From Pseudorhodobacter ferrugineus DSM 5888 (GTDB lineage: Bacteria > Pseudomonadota > Alphaproteobacteria > Rhodobacterales > Rhodobacteraceae), in the NCBI RefSeq assembly GCF_000420745.1, contig NZ_ATVN01000004.1, positions 62,001-126,000 of the forward strand: 64,000 bases of DNA. The letters are read 5' to 3'. The position numbers and the translations under genes are program-made. A model generated the notes under the pieces. The model was given only the letters and a program-made list of their open reading frames with translations, was not told the origin of the DNA and did no database searches. Positions 1-9,531 of this stretch are shown here, piece after piece (position 1 is the stretch's first letter; each line of letters starts with the position of its first letter).

Positions 1-1093
1 GCGTTTGCAAATCCAAGCGTTCATCCAGTGTCAGCGCCCGCAATTCGCGTGGCCAACCCGATTTGATCCGCGCGCCGCCTTTCAGCAGGTCGGCCAAATG
101 CCCCACCGCAATGACATAGGCATCGGCGGTATTGTACCGTTCAATCACTTGGAAATTGGAAAATATCAGAAACGACGCCCCCCGCGCGCCACCGGGCAGC
201 AACACCGATGCAGGCCCGTGGTCGGGTAAATCCGCGCCATCGGCGCCGCGCACACCCATCGCCTGCCAATTCGCCACAGGTTTTTTCACCCGTTCGCTGG
301 TTTGGTCATAATCAAACCCCGCAGGCAGGGTGATTTCCAACCCCCAAGGGGCACCTTTGGTCCAGCCATACCCCGCCAGATAAGCCGCGGTAGAGGCCAG
401 CGCATCGGTCGGATCATCGCCCCAGATGTTGCGCTTGCCATCGCCATCAAAATCCACGGCATAGGCAAGGAAAGACGAGGGCATAAATTGCGTATGCCCC
501 ATCGCACCGGCCCACGACCCTTGCAGATTGGCCGCAACCGTATCACCCGCTTGCAAGATTTTCAGCGCCGCCAATAACTCGCCTTCAAAAAACGCCGAAC
601 GCCTGCCATCATAGGCCAGCGTAGCCAGCGACTGCACTGTCCGTACCGAGCCGCGAAACGTGCCATAGGCACTTTCCAGCCCCCAGATCGCCGTGACCAC
701 CTCTTTGTCCACGCCGTAAGTATCTTCGATCTTTTGCAAGGTCGCGGCCTGTTTGCGCAGGGCCGCCATACCATTGCTTACGCGATCGTCCGATACAGCC
801 GTGTCCAGATAGTCCCAGATGGTTTTGGTAAATTCCGCTTGGTTGCGGTCGCGGCGAATGACATCCGCGTCATAGGCCAGCCCCGTCAACGCGCTGTCCA
901 TCACCGCATCCGAAATCCCCGCCGCCGCCGCCCGCACCCGAAACGCGGCCAACCAAGCTTGCAAGCCTTGCGTATCACCTTGCGCGTCCACGACACCCTC
1001 TTTCTGCTCTGCCATTACGGGCACCTCTGCAGTGTTGGCAAAGGCTACACACGCCGCCAAACACCACATCATCCCTGCCAAAACTATCCGCAT
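1..1093 (-). CDS. Lytic murein transglycosylase, MltB-like (3' end outside window)
   Basis: Cleaves peptidoglycan glycan strands in the periplasm to give 1,6-anhydromuropeptides. I translated 364 codons by hand. The N-terminus is hydrophobic and ends near ANTA; LAAC at residues 12-15 could also be a lipobox, so it may be lipid-anchored. The SLT_2-type catalytic core follows, with the expected catalytic glutamate E140 in AIWGLESAYG and conserved WAGAMGHTQFMPS and DFDGDGKRNIWG stretches. The last visible residues (TLDERLDLQT) look like the start of the C-terminal peptidoglycan-binding domain usual in this family. The ATG is preceded by GGCAGG. The gene runs off the left edge, so its end is unseen. 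Confidence 0.9.
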   Translation of the reverse strand, partial: MRIVLAGMMWCLAACVAFANTAEVPVMAEQKEGVVDAQGDTQGLQAWLAAFRVRAAAAGISDAVMDSALTGLAYDADVIRRDRNQAEFTKTIWDYLDTAVSDDRVSNGMAALRKQAATLQKIEDTYGVDKEVVTAIWGLESAYGTFRGSVRTVQSLATLAYDGRRSAFFEGELLAALKILQAGDTVAANLQGSWAGAMGHTQFMPSSFLAYAVDFDGDGKRNIWGDDPTDALASTAAYLAGYGWTKGAPWGLEITLPAGFDYDQTSERVKKPVANWQAMGVRGADGADLPDHGPASVLLPGGARGASFLIFSNFQVIERYNTADAYVIAVGHLADLLKGGARIKSGWPRELRALTLDERLDLQT

Positions 1094-1181
1094 CCTGCCG
1101 CCCGCCTGTTGTTTTACCAGCAGTCTAACGCCACCGGCATGATTGGCAACGCCCGCCACAAACCGCCCAACACATCGGCGG

Positions 1182-3434
1182 TTATTTGCGCCGCCGTACC
1201 ACTTTGCGTTTGGTCGCTTTGTCCTTAGCAGCCGCACGGCCCGGTTTGCGCGGCCCACCCCGCCCGCGCGGGGCATGGCCCTTGGGAAGCGCGCGGTCCT
1301 CAATCTCCAGCAGCTCCAAGATCAAGCCACCCGTCACGGGAACCGCCTCGGTCAGCCGCACGGTCACGCGTTGGCCGATGCCGATTGTCAGGCCCGTATC
1401 CGCACCCATCAGGGTTTGGGTATCCGCGTCAAAATGGAAAAATTCACGCCCCACAGACCGGATCGGGATCAACCCATCCGCGCCGCTATCATCCAGTTTC
1501 ACAAACAGCCCAAACCGCTGCACGCCCGACACGCGGCCTTTGAACGTGGCCCCCACGCGGTCCGACAAATAGGCCGCCAGATAGCGGTCTGTCGTGTCAC
1601 GCTCGGCTATCATCGACCGGCGTTCGGTATCGGAAATCGCCTTGGCGGTATCGGCCAATTCCTCAATATCCAGCGGCGTCAAACCATCATCGCCCCAGCG
1701 ATGCCCTGCAATCAAGGCGCGGTGGACAATCAGGTCCGAATAGCGCCGGATGGGCGAGGTGAAATGCGCATAATTCCGCAACGCCAACCCGAAATGGCCG
1801 AAATTCTGCGGGTTGTAATAGGCTTGGGTCATCGACCGCAGGGTCGTGATGTTCATCAACTCATCAAATTCGGTGCCTTCGGCCTGCGACAACAATTTGT
1901 TCAAATGTGCGGTTTTCAACACTTGCCCCTTGGCGAGCGTGAACCCAGATGCCTCGGCCACCTCGCGCAACGCCTCCAGCTTTTCGGGGCTTGGTTCCTC
2001 ATGCACGCGGAACAACAAAGGCGTTTTCAGCTTTATCAATTCCTCCGCGGCGGCAACGTTGGCAAGGATCATAAACTCCTCGATCACCTTATGCGCGTCA
2101 AAGCGGTCGTAGTAATCGACCGACAAAACCTTGCCTTCATCCGACAGGATTATCTTGCGTTCGGGCAGGTCAAGGTTCAGCGGCTGGCGCTCTGCCTTGG
2201 CGGTTTTAGTCGCCTCATACGCCGCATAGAGCGGGCGCAGAACGTCGTCCAACAGCGGTTCCGTCACCGCATCGGGGTTGCCATCAATCGCCGACTGTAC
2301 CTGCGCGTAATTCAAAGACGCCACCGACCGCATCATCCCACGGGTAAAGCGGTGGCTGATCTTGCGGCCCTGCGCGTCCAAAACCATCCGCACGGCCATA
2401 CAGGCGCGGTCCACGTTTTCGTGCAACGAACACAGATCACCCGACAATGTATCTGGCAACATCGGCACCACGCGATCGGGGAAATAGCTGGAATTGCCAC
2501 GCTTGCGCGCCTCACGGTCCAGCGCAGACCCCGGGCGCACATAATGCGCCACATCGGCAATCGCGACCCAAACGATATGCCCGCCGGGGTTCGTCTTATC
2601 CGTATCCGGCATCGCCAAAACCGCATCATCACGGTCGCGCGCATCCACAGGGTCGATCGTGACCAAAGGCATGTCGCGCAAATCCTCCCGCGCAGCCATA
2701 GGTGCGGGGTTAGCCGCATCCGCCTCGGCAATCACCTTGTCGGGGAACTGGTCGGGGATACCATGCTGATGGATCGCGATCAGGGAAATCGCACGCGGGC
2801 CACTTGGGTCGCCCAGCCGTGCGGTGATCCGTGCTTGCGGCAGGCCCATGCGCTTGGGGCCGGATTGTTCGGCTTCAACCAGCTCGCCATCCTTGGCGTC
2901 CATCGTGCCATCCCGCAGCACGCGCCATTCCTTGTCGTTCTTCTTGTCAACAGGCACCACGCGCCCACCTTCACTTTCGGCCCTGAAAATCCCCAACAGC
3001 TTTAGCGGGTTCGACCCCAGCTTGCGGATCAGCCGCGCCTCATAGTCATGGTCTTTGCCGCCCACAGGTTCCAGCCGCGCCAAAATCCGGTCGCCCTCGC
3101 CCAGCGCAGGATCAGATTTCTTGGTGACAATCAAAATCCGCGGCGCGTCGCCGTCGTCATTCCATTCGACCGCAGACGCGAACAAATCCCCATCCGCATC
3201 CGGCGCCTCGACCTTCAGAATAGACACTGGCGGCAACGCATCGGGGTCGCGGTACTGGCGCTCTTTGCGCACCAGCGCACCCTCATCTTCCAACTCGCGC
3301 AACATGCGCTTCAGCTCAATCCGCAGCTCGCCCCCTTTGATACCAAAGGCCCGCGCGATATCGCGCTTGGACGTCAGCGTGGGGTTATCAGTGAGCCACT
3401 GAACGATCTGCGGTTTTGACGGTAATTTTTCCAT
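1182..3434 (-). CDS. rnr: Ribonuclease R
   Basis: Processive 3'-5' exoribonuclease that degrades structured RNA, mRNA and rRNA fragments. The protein is 750 residues. An N-terminal winged-helix/cold-shock region is followed by the RNB catalytic domain with the acidic cluster D261-D270 (DPVDARDRDD), the signatures YFPDRVVPMLP and HFTSPIRRYSDL, an S1 domain near the C-terminus, and a Lys/Arg-rich tail typical of RNase R rather than RNase II. The ATG at 3434 was chosen over an upstream TTG at 3455 because AGGGCAAGG precedes it and family members start at this point. It is followed by the transglycosylase gene, with about 90 bases between. Confidence 0.96.
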   Translation of the reverse strand: MEKLPSKPQIVQWLTDNPTLTSKRDIARAFGIKGGELRIELKRMLRELEDEGALVRKERQYRDPDALPPVSILKVEAPDADGDLFASAVEWNDDGDAPRILIVTKKSDPALGEGDRILARLEPVGGKDHDYEARLIRKLGSNPLKLLGIFRAESEGGRVVPVDKKNDKEWRVLRDGTMDAKDGELVEAEQSGPKRMGLPQARITARLGDPSGPRAISLIAIHQHGIPDQFPDKVIAEADAANPAPMAAREDLRDMPLVTIDPVDARDRDDAVLAMPDTDKTNPGGHIVWVAIADVAHYVRPGSALDREARKRGNSSYFPDRVVPMLPDTLSGDLCSLHENVDRACMAVRMVLDAQGRKISHRFTRGMMRSVASLNYAQVQSAIDGNPDAVTEPLLDDVLRPLYAAYEATKTAKAERQPLNLDLPERKIILSDEGKVLSVDYYDRFDAHKVIEEFMILANVAAAEELIKLKTPLLFRVHEEPSPEKLEALREVAEASGFTLAKGQVLKTAHLNKLLSQAEGTEFDELMNITTLRSMTQAYYNPQNFGHFGLALRNYAHFTSPIRRYSDLIVHRALIAGHRWGDDGLTPLDIEELADTAKAISDTERRSMIAERDTTDRYLAAYLSDRVGATFKGRVSGVQRFGLFVKLDDSGADGLIPIRSVGREFFHFDADTQTLMGADTGLTIGIGQRVTVRLTEAVPVTGGLILELLEIEDRALPKGHAPRGRGGPRKPGRAAAKDKATKRKVVRRRK

Positions 3435-3486
3435 GCCTTGCCCTAGCACGGCCAAATAGCGGCGTCACCTGCCTTCACCGATCAGG

Positions 3487-3921
3487 CTATAGATCAATCA
3501 TCATGTCGCGGTGGGGAATGCCCGCATCATCATATTCGGGGCCAAAGGCCACAAAACCCAGCTTTTCGTAAAACGCAATCGCGTGGGTTTGCGCGCCCAG
3601 CTTGACCACCTCGATGCCCGCCATGCCGCGAAACTCCTCAACCGCTGCGCCAATCAGCGCCGCACCCAGCCCCGTGCCACGTTGATCCTGCAACACACAA
3701 ACCCGGCCAATCTTGCCCGTCGCGCCCTTAGTCAGCAACCGCGCCGACCCCACAGCCCGCCCATCAACCCAAGCCAGCAAATGCACCGCCGCGTCATCCA
3801 GATCATCGCGCTCGTCCGCCTCGGATACGCCTTGTTCCTCAATAAACACCACGCGCCGCAACGCCAGACAGGTTGCGATGTCGCGGGTCACTTCAATCCG
3901 TACTTTCGCAGGGGTATTCAT
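3487..3921 (-). CDS. GNAT family N-acetyltransferase (ElaA/YjcF-like)
   Basis: Predicted acetyl-CoA-dependent acetyltransferase of 144 residues; substrate unknown. The pyrophosphate-binding motif A is visible as [10 protein letters not shown] at about residues 79-88, followed by the C-terminal [11 protein letters not shown] strand/helix. The early segment [19 protein letters not shown] is characteristic of the ElaA/YjcF branch. Its ATG overlaps the stop codon of dapE by four bases (ATGA), so the two are translationally coupled; this gives no direct clue to substrate. Confidence 0.85.
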   Translation of the reverse strand: MNTPAKVRIEVTRDIATCLALRRVVFIEEQGVSEADERDDLDDAAVHLLAWVDGRAVGSARLLTKGATGKIGRVCVLQDQRGTGLGAALIGAAVEEFRGMAGIEVVKLGAQTHAIAFYEKLGFVAFGPEYDDAGIPHRDMMIDL

Positions 3922-5066
3922 GCAAAATACTCTGTCAAAATGCGGGTATAGATGGTTTTCAACTGATAGATCTGCGCCACCTCGACCCGTTCATCGACTT
4001 GGTGCATGGTTTTACCCACCAGCCCAAATTCCACCACGGGGCAGTGATCCTTTACAAACCGTGCGTCCGATGTCCCCCCTGATGTCGACAGCACAGGCTC
4101 CACCCCCGTCTCGGCCTGCACCGCCCGCGCCACCAGCGCCGACAACTCACCGGGGGGCGTCACAAAGCTCTCGCCCGAGATTTTGATTGCAACCTCAAAC
4201 GCCACATCCGTCGCCGCCTGCATCGCCGCCCCTTCGGCCCGCAGCCATTCCGAAATGCTGGCGCCGCTGTGGCTGTCATTGAACCGAATATTCACCGTCG
4301 CACGGCAGGTCGCAGGGATCACATTCGTCGCTATATTGCCCGTATCAATCGTGGTAATCGCAAGCGTGCTTGGGTCAAAATGATCAGTCCCTTGGTCCAA
4401 CGCGTGACACGCCAACTTGTCCATCAACCGCACCGTCGCGTTCAGCGGGTTGTTGGCGCGGTGCGGATAGGCCGAATGGCCCTGCACGCCGCGCGCCACG
4501 AAATGCGCCGTCAGCGACCCGCGCCGCCCCACTTTCATCATCTCGCCCATCACATTCGGGCAAGTGGGTTCGCCCACCAAACACACGCTCATCGCCTCAT
4601 TGTTCGCAGCCATCCAGTCCAATAAGGCCACAGTGCCATCGGCGGCCACGTCTTCCTCATCCCCCGTAATCGCCAGAATAACTGCCCCGTCCGGCGGCGT
4701 GCCCCGCACGAAATCAATCGCGGCAGCGGCAAACGCGGCGACCCCCGATTTCATATCGGTCGCCCCGCGCCCATACATCCAGCCGTCCACAATTTCCGCG
4801 CCAAACGGGTCATGCGTCCACGCCGCGACATCGCCCACAGGCACCACATCGGTGTGGCCGTTGAACCCGAAACTGCGGTTCGCCCCCGCCTGCCCCCAGC
4901 GCGCAAAAAGGTTGGCAATCCCGCCCCGATCCACCCGCGTACAAGTAAACCCGCCTTCGGTCAAAACCGCCTCGAGCAGCACCAACGCCCCGCCATCGGC
5001 AGGGGTGACCGAATTGCAACGGATCAAATCAGCGGTCAGGGCAACTGGATCAATTGGGTCAGACAT
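3918..5066 (-). CDS. dapE: Succinyl-diaminopimelate desuccinylase
   Basis: Hydrolyses N-succinyl-LL-diaminopimelate to LL-diaminopimelate and succinate in lysine and peptidoglycan-precursor synthesis. The 382-residue length matches the M20 dizinc family. Visible metal-site residues are H71 and D73 (GHTDVVP), D104 ([10 protein letters not shown]) and the general-base pair E137/E138 (ITGDEED); the C-terminal SGGTSDARF and MHQVDERV motifs are also present. An excellent ribosome site (AAGGAGGATCCT) directly precedes the ATG. The next gene, a GNAT acetyltransferase, overlaps it by four bases. Confidence 0.95.
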   Translation of the reverse strand: MSDPIDPVALTADLIRCNSVTPADGGALVLLEAVLTEGGFTCTRVDRGGIANLFARWGQAGANRSFGFNGHTDVVPVGDVAAWTHDPFGAEIVDGWMYGRGATDMKSGVAAFAAAAIDFVRGTPPDGAVILAITGDEEDVAADGTVALLDWMAANNEAMSVCLVGEPTCPNVMGEMMKVGRRGSLTAHFVARGVQGHSAYPHRANNPLNATVRLMDKLACHALDQGTDHFDPSTLAITTIDTGNIATNVIPATCRATVNIRFNDSHSGASISEWLRAEGAAMQAATDVAFEVAIKISGESFVTPPGELSALVARAVQAETGVEPVLSTSGGTSDARFVKDHCPVVEFGLVGKTMHQVDERVEVAQIYQLKTIYTRILTEYFA

Positions 5067-5273
5067 AGGATCCTCCTTATTCTCGGCAAACTAAAGGGCT
5101 ACACAGCCAACCGATAACGCCTCGCCCCAACCCGCGCAACTGTTGCCAAACCGCGTTTGCCTGTTGCAACAGCGCAACCTTTGGCTGGGACAAATGACAA
5201 CCCAAATGTGAATACTCCGTGACAAGTGCCAATATTTACGCTTTGTTAGCGACATAATAAGTCCTGAGGCAGG

Positions 5274-5384
5274 GCAAACGCTGGGCCAACGAGCCCGAAC
5301 GAGTGGAAATAAAATAGTACTTGGCCGGTAAAACCGGGCAGATAAAGCGTTTGTGCTGACCTCCAAAGGAAATTGGGGGCAGAA
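5274..5384 (+). promoter_or_regulatory. Candidate structured 5' leader of the Hint gene
   Basis: Hand folding gives a closing stem 5275-5282 (CAAACGCT) with 5346-5353 (AGCGTTTG), enclosing two hairpins: 5283-5286/5293-5296 (GGGC/GCCC) and 5325-5329/5333-5337 (CCGGT/ACCGG). Downstream, 5360-5366 pairs with 5373-5379, burying the GGGGG ribosome site in a 7-bp stem with a 6-base loop. The remaining 5067-5273 is AT-richer and holds no gene I can support. Whether this is a true regulatory RNA is inference. Confidence 0.4.
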
Positions 5385-6959
5385 ATGGCAACTGGTGCCG
5401 AATTAACCTACACAACCAATGCTTCGGCAATGGCGATGGCGAACGCAATCTTTGGGTCTGGCGTGACCGTGCGAGCAGCAAGCTACTCTGGGCCCAACAA
5501 CTCCTCTGCGATCTATTCCAACGGCCAGCGGTCGCCGAGTGTTGTCCCATCCGAAAACGGCGTCATTCTGTCCACCGGCAACGTCCGTGACTTTACCCAA
5601 AGCAGCGGGGATCCCAACCGCAGCACAGGCACATCAACCGACACCAACGGCTTCGACAACACGTCCGATTTCAACGCCATCGCTGGGACCAACACCTATG
5701 ATGCCGTCTGGCTGGATGTTGACTTTACCCCCGCCGGCAATACCCTGACAATGAGTTTTGTGTTCGCGTCCGAAGAATTTCCCGAATACATCAATAGCCA
5801 GTTCAACGATGTTGTGGGCGTATGGGTCAATGGCAGCCATGTCCCGATCTCGGTTGGCTCTGGCAGAACTTCGGTGAACAACATCAATGGTACCACCCAG
5901 CAGAACCTGTTCGTGAACAACACCAATGATGCGTATAACACCGAAATGGACGGGTTCACCGTTACTCTGACTTTGACGATGCCGGTCATTGCAGGCACAC
6001 TGAACTCTATCCGCATCGGCATCGCGGATGCGGCGGATGCGAACTATGACAGTAACCTGCTGATCGGCGGCGACTCTCTTCAAACAACCCTTGTCGCTCT
6101 TGATGACAGCATGAACCTGAACCCCAACGGGGTAAAGACGCTGGACGTGCTGGCCAATGATATCCGCCCCTCGGGTGCGACACTGACCATCACCCACATC
6201 AACGGCATAGCGGTGACGGTGGGGTCTACGATCACCCTTCCATCCGGTCAAACAGTCAAACTCAATGCCGATGGCACCTTTACCATCACTGGCGACGGGC
6301 AGGTTGAAACCAAAAACTTTACTTACACAGTCTCGGATGGCTTGGGCCATACCGACACCGGCTTTGTCAAAATCAACTCGATCCCTTGCTTTGTCGCAGG
6401 CACAGCTATTCGCACCCCTTATGGCGAGGTGCCGGTCGAAACCTTGCTGCCCGGCGATCTGGTGATGACGCAGGATGACGGCCCGCAACCACTGCGCTGG
6501 ATCGGGCGGCGCACGGTCGCGGCCATCGGCAACTTTGCTCCCGTCCACATCCGCGCAGGCACCTTTGGCCAGCACCGCGACCTGATGGTATCCCCGCTGC
6601 ACCGCATCTTGATCCGCGACAGCCTGTCCGAACTGCTATTCGGTGAATCCGAAGTGTTGGTGGCGGCCAAGGATTTGGTCAACGACCGCTCGGTCCGCTA
6701 TGTTACAGGCGGTCAAGTTGAATATGTGCACCTTCTGTTTGACCGCCATCAGGTGGTTTTTTCCGAAGGTCTGGCGACCGAAAGCTTCCTTCCGGGCCCG
6801 CAAACGGCAAAAAGCTTTGAGGCCGATATCGTGACTGAAATTTGCGCGATCTTCCCCGAGATCGACCCCGAAACCGGCCACGGCTACAGCCCCGCCGCGC
6901 GCCGCACCCTGAGGACGTTCGAAGCCCGGCTCTTGTTCGCACTCGGTCGGGCGGCCTAG
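5385..6959 (+). CDS. Choice-of-anchor L plus Hint domain surface protein
   Basis: Probably a secreted or surface protein of 524 residues with no classical signal peptide; its role is unknown. Residues about 1-235 match the choice-of-anchor L type (FVFASEEFPEYINSQFNDVVGVWVNG split over a beta-rich, Asn-rich region). About 235-335 is a cadherin/VCBS-like module (LDVLANDI, FTYTVSDGLGH). About 340-480 is a Hint_2 domain: N-terminal Cys in CFVAGTAIRTPYGEVPVETL, GDLV, the block-B-like VSPLHRILI, and EYVHLLFDRHQVVFSEG. Hint folds self-process in other proteins. ATG 5385 was preferred over TTG 5373 because GGGGG lies five bases upstream; that site may be hidden in a hairpin. The next gene is a second Hint-family protein only four bases downstream. 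Confidence 0.85.
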   Translation: MATGAELTYTTNASAMAMANAIFGSGVTVRAASYSGPNNSSAIYSNGQRSPSVVPSENGVILSTGNVRDFTQSSGDPNRSTGTSTDTNGFDNTSDFNAIAGTNTYDAVWLDVDFTPAGNTLTMSFVFASEEFPEYINSQFNDVVGVWVNGSHVPISVGSGRTSVNNINGTTQQNLFVNNTNDAYNTEMDGFTVTLTLTMPVIAGTLNSIRIGIADAADANYDSNLLIGGDSLQTTLVALDDSMNLNPNGVKTLDVLANDIRPSGATLTITHINGIAVTVGSTITLPSGQTVKLNADGTFTITGDGQVETKNFTYTVSDGLGHTDTGFVKINSIPCFVAGTAIRTPYGEVPVETLLPGDLVMTQDDGPQPLRWIGRRTVAAIGNFAPVHIRAGTFGQHRDLMVSPLHRILIRDSLSELLFGESEVLVAAKDLVNDRSVRYVTGGQVEYVHLLFDRHQVVFSEGLATESFLPGPQTAKSFEADIVTEICAIFPEIDPETGHGYSPAARRTLRTFEARLLFALGRAA

Positions 6960-6963
6960 CGAT

Positions 6964-7983
6964 ATGGCAGGCTGGCTCGCCCTTTCCGATCGACCTACAG
7001 CTTTGGACGCGGGGACTGGCCAGTCCTTGCTGACCAGAGCGACGATGGTGTTTGAATTCGACCTGCCATTGGAAGGGTCGACCATCCTGCTGGACTTCAA
7101 AATCAACGACACATGGCCTCGCGCGTTTGCTGTTTTTGTCGATGATGTCGCTGGCGTGGTAATCTTGCACCGCCAAGGTGACCGATTGCTGCGCCATGTC
7201 CTGCCGGGTCCGCTTGACTTGCCCAGCTCAGGTGTCGGGCGCATTTCCTTTAGCTGGGATGGCCCCGGCAAAACTTGGGCACTTGGCTTGGAACACCAGG
7301 GCAAAGGCTCAGACACGGCCTGCAAAACCCGTGGCCGCGACCCGATGCCCATGCTGATGCAAGATATTTTGCAGATCTGCGACGGGTCCGGTGATACGAT
7401 CCGTCATAAATCCGTGCTGTGGTTTGGCGCGATGAATGGCGATGATCTACCCGCCCGCGCGCCATGGGTCGGCGTGCAAACGCCGGTGGACACCATTGAC
7501 GGCCCCGTCCCTGCGGGCAAGCTGCGCGCCGGGGATCTACTGCGCACCGATGATGGTGATTTCGCCGCACTCCTTTCGGTTCAGCACATGGATTTGCCCA
7601 GTCGCGGCTCGTTCAGCCCCGTCATGTTGCGCGCGCCCTATTTCGGGGCCGAGACCGATATTCTTGTGTCGTCAGATCAACTGATCGCTCTATCCGGCGA
7701 TGAGGTTGAATATCTGTTCGGCGATGAAACCGTTCTGACAATGGCCGGAAACGTCACCGATGGCCGCGCAGCCCTGATGGACTACCGCCGTGCTGTTTCC
7801 TCTTGTGTGTCCTTGGACATCGGCACCCCGCGCCTGATTTGCGCCCAAGGCTGCCGCTTGCTGACCCATTCCAACACAGTATCTTGGCAGACGCCGGACT
7901 ATCCGCATCCGGTGATACAGGCCTATGAAACCATTCCATTGCTCGACATGCTTGGCCGGTCCGGCAACCGCTCGGCAGCCTAA
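6964..7983 (+). CDS. Hint-domain family protein lacking the catalytic Cys
   Basis: Protein of 339 residues, four bases after the preceding Hint gene and so probably cotranscribed. The N-terminal 130 residues look like a beta-sandwich found in many Rhodobacterales Hint proteins (WPRAFAVFVDD, ISFSWDGPGKTWALGLE). The C-terminal half aligns by eye with Hint_2 (TPVDTIDGPVPAGKLRAGDLL; VEYLFGDETVL). However the usual starting Cys is replaced (WVGVQTP), and the block-B His is missing (VSSDQLIAL instead of VSPLHRILI). It therefore may be a non-processing partner. No signal peptide is visible. Function unknown. Confidence 0.8.
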   Translation: MAGWLALSDRPTALDAGTGQSLLTRATMVFEFDLPLEGSTILLDFKINDTWPRAFAVFVDDVAGVVILHRQGDRLLRHVLPGPLDLPSSGVGRISFSWDGPGKTWALGLEHQGKGSDTACKTRGRDPMPMLMQDILQICDGSGDTIRHKSVLWFGAMNGDDLPARAPWVGVQTPVDTIDGPVPAGKLRAGDLLRTDDGDFAALLSVQHMDLPSRGSFSPVMLRAPYFGAETDILVSSDQLIALSGDEVEYLFGDETVLTMAGNVTDGRAALMDYRRAVSSCVSLDIGTPRLICAQGCRLLTHSNTVSWQTPDYPHPVIQAYETIPLLDMLGRSGNRSAA

Positions 7984-7986
7984 ATT

Positions 7987-8328
7987 TCAGTCGTAAAACG
8001 GCGTCATCTGCGCAACGATCACCGAATTTTCCGCCAGTGCGCGGTCCATCAATTCCCGCTCGTCTGCCGCAATCTCGTCGCCACTCTCCAGTCGCTCTTC
8101 CAGCGTGCCATAGCCCGACACGTCCAGCGGCGCCATATCGGCTTGCTTCAAAATCGCCACTGTTTCGCGCACGGCTTCGGCCTCGTCCACGCCACTGGCA
8201 TAAATCATCAGCGCCGCCCCCGTCGCCTTGGCGGGCAGCCCGTCATTGGGGTTGCGTCCCACTTCTATCACCAAAGTATAGACCTGCTGGCGCGAGGCCT
8301 TTTTCGGCTTTTCCGTCTCATCTGTCAT
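7987..8328 (-). CDS. Conserved hypothetical protein
   Basis: Small acidic protein of 113 residues with no signal peptide, transmembrane segment or motif that I recognise. The sequence has a Lys-rich start (EKPKKASRQQ) and a compact alpha/beta pattern (YTLVIEVGRNP, ATGAALMIYASGVDEAEAVRETVAILKQADM). Codon use is like its neighbours, which supports a real gene. ATG 8328 was chosen over a GTG six bases upstream. It converges with the Hint-family gene, the stop codons being only about four bases apart. No function is proposed. Confidence 0.7.
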   Translation of the reverse strand: MTDETEKPKKASRQQVYTLVIEVGRNPNDGLPAKATGAALMIYASGVDEAEAVRETVAILKQADMAPLDVSGYGTLEERLESGDEIAADERELMDRALAENSVIVAQMTPFYD

Positions 8329-8451
8329 GGCCACACCACATTGGACTGCACTGCGCTGGCCTGAACGCCCCAGCCCAAAATGTCAACCAATAGGCTTGAC
8401 CATACCCTCGATATTCCCGTTCATAGGCGTCATCTCATAAAAGGCTAGGCC

Positions 8452-9531
8452 ATGCTCCATACCCCACCCGGTAAACCTCGCGCCCGTGCGCTTGGCCTTA
8501 TGTTTGATGGCACGCCCGGCCCCTTTAACGCCATCACCGATGTGGCGGGGGTGTCGGTTGGCTATACCACCCTGATATCCGGCAATGGCCCGCTGGTCAT
8601 GGGCCAAGGCCCCATCCGCACAGGCGTCAGCGCCATTCTGCCCCGCCCGCGCGATCAGCTTGGCCTGCCCGTTTTCGCAGGCTTTCACAGCCTGAACGGC
8701 AATGGTGAAATGTCGGGCACGCATTATATTGAGGAAATGGGAAAACTCTCGCTTCCAATCACCATCACCAACACCAATTCCTGCGGCCTTGCCCGCGATG
8801 CCACGATCCGCTGGGCGGTTGAAGCCTTTCCCGACTTGCTAGTGGATGATTTCGCCTTGCCCGTCGCCGCCGAAACCTATGACGGCTTTTTAAATGATAT
8901 CAACGGCTTTCACGTCACTACCCAACATGTCGTCGACGCCATCAACAATGCCACCACAGGCGCAATCGACGAAGGATCTGTTGGCGGCGGCACAGGCATG
9001 AAATGCTTTGGCTTCAAGGCTGGTTCCGGCACCGCCTCACGCCTTATGTCCGACGGTTTCACTCTTGGCGTGTTCGTTCAGGCCAATTTTGGCAGCCGCG
9101 CCGATCTTACCATTCGCGGCCACCGCCTACACCTAACCGAACCCGCGATGCACGAGGGCACGCCAGACCTTTCGTTGTCATCAATCATCACCATCATCGC
9201 CACCGATGCGCCGTTCCTGCCGCATCAACTGAAACGCCTCGCGCGGCGTGCCACCTTTGGCATCGGGCGCGTGGGCGGCCATGCCTATCACGGCTCGGGC
9301 GATATTTTCCTCGCCTTTTCCACCGCCAATTCCGATATCACGGGCGCAGGCATCAAATACGCGCGCTTTATTCCAGATGAGGCGATGGACCCCTATTTCC
9401 ACGCAACGGCGGCAGCGGTTGAAGAAGCGATCCTGAACGCAATGGTCGCAGCTGACCCCATGACAGGTCAAGGTGGCAACCATGTCCCCGCCCTGCCGCA
9501 TGACGTATTGCGCGGTTTGGCGGGAAAATAA
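8452..9531 (+). CDS. P1-family aminopeptidase, DmpA/BapA type
   Basis: Predicted N-terminal nucleophile hydrolase of 359 residues that removes N-terminal residues from peptides or beta-peptides after self-cleavage into two chains. Family landmarks are GPIRTGVSAILPRP (about 53-66), NSCGLARDATIRWAV, GSVGGGTGMKCFGFKAG (175-191) and VFVQANFGSRADL. By family knowledge the self-processing site should be G214/S215 in NFGSR, with S215 as nucleophile. There is no signal peptide, so it is likely cytoplasmic. The start is preceded by AGGCTAGGCC. It ends where a decayed GNAT gene begins. Substrate cannot be told from sequence. Confidence 0.9.
   Translation: MLHTPPGKPRARALGLMFDGTPGPFNAITDVAGVSVGYTTLISGNGPLVMGQGPIRTGVSAILPRPRDQLGLPVFAGFHSLNGNGEMSGTHYIEEMGKLSLPITITNTNSCGLARDATIRWAVEAFPDLLVDDFALPVAAETYDGFLNDINGFHVTTQHVVDAINNATTGAIDEGSVGGGTGMKCFGFKAGSGTASRLMSDGFTLGVFVQANFGSRADLTIRGHRLHLTEPAMHEGTPDLSLSSIITIIATDAPFLPHQLKRLARRATFGIGRVGGHAYHGSGDIFLAFSTANSDITGAGIKYARFIPDEAMDPYFHATAAAVEEAILNAMVAADPMTGQGGNHVPALPHDVLRGLAGK

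Noticed and set aside
1143-3005. Long open frame on the plus strand (about 620 codons)
   Set aside because: Fully antisense to rnr; low-complexity Arg/His/Gln-rich translation typical of GC-rich shadow frames.
5262-5345. GEMM (c-di-GMP-I) riboswitch
   Set aside because: AGGGCAAAC and GAGTGG are reminiscent, but the conserved GACGCAAAGCC core and tetraloop-receptor are absent.
5634-6602. Open minus-strand frame opposite the Hint gene
   Set aside because: No protein-like pattern; the plus-strand gene has clear domains.
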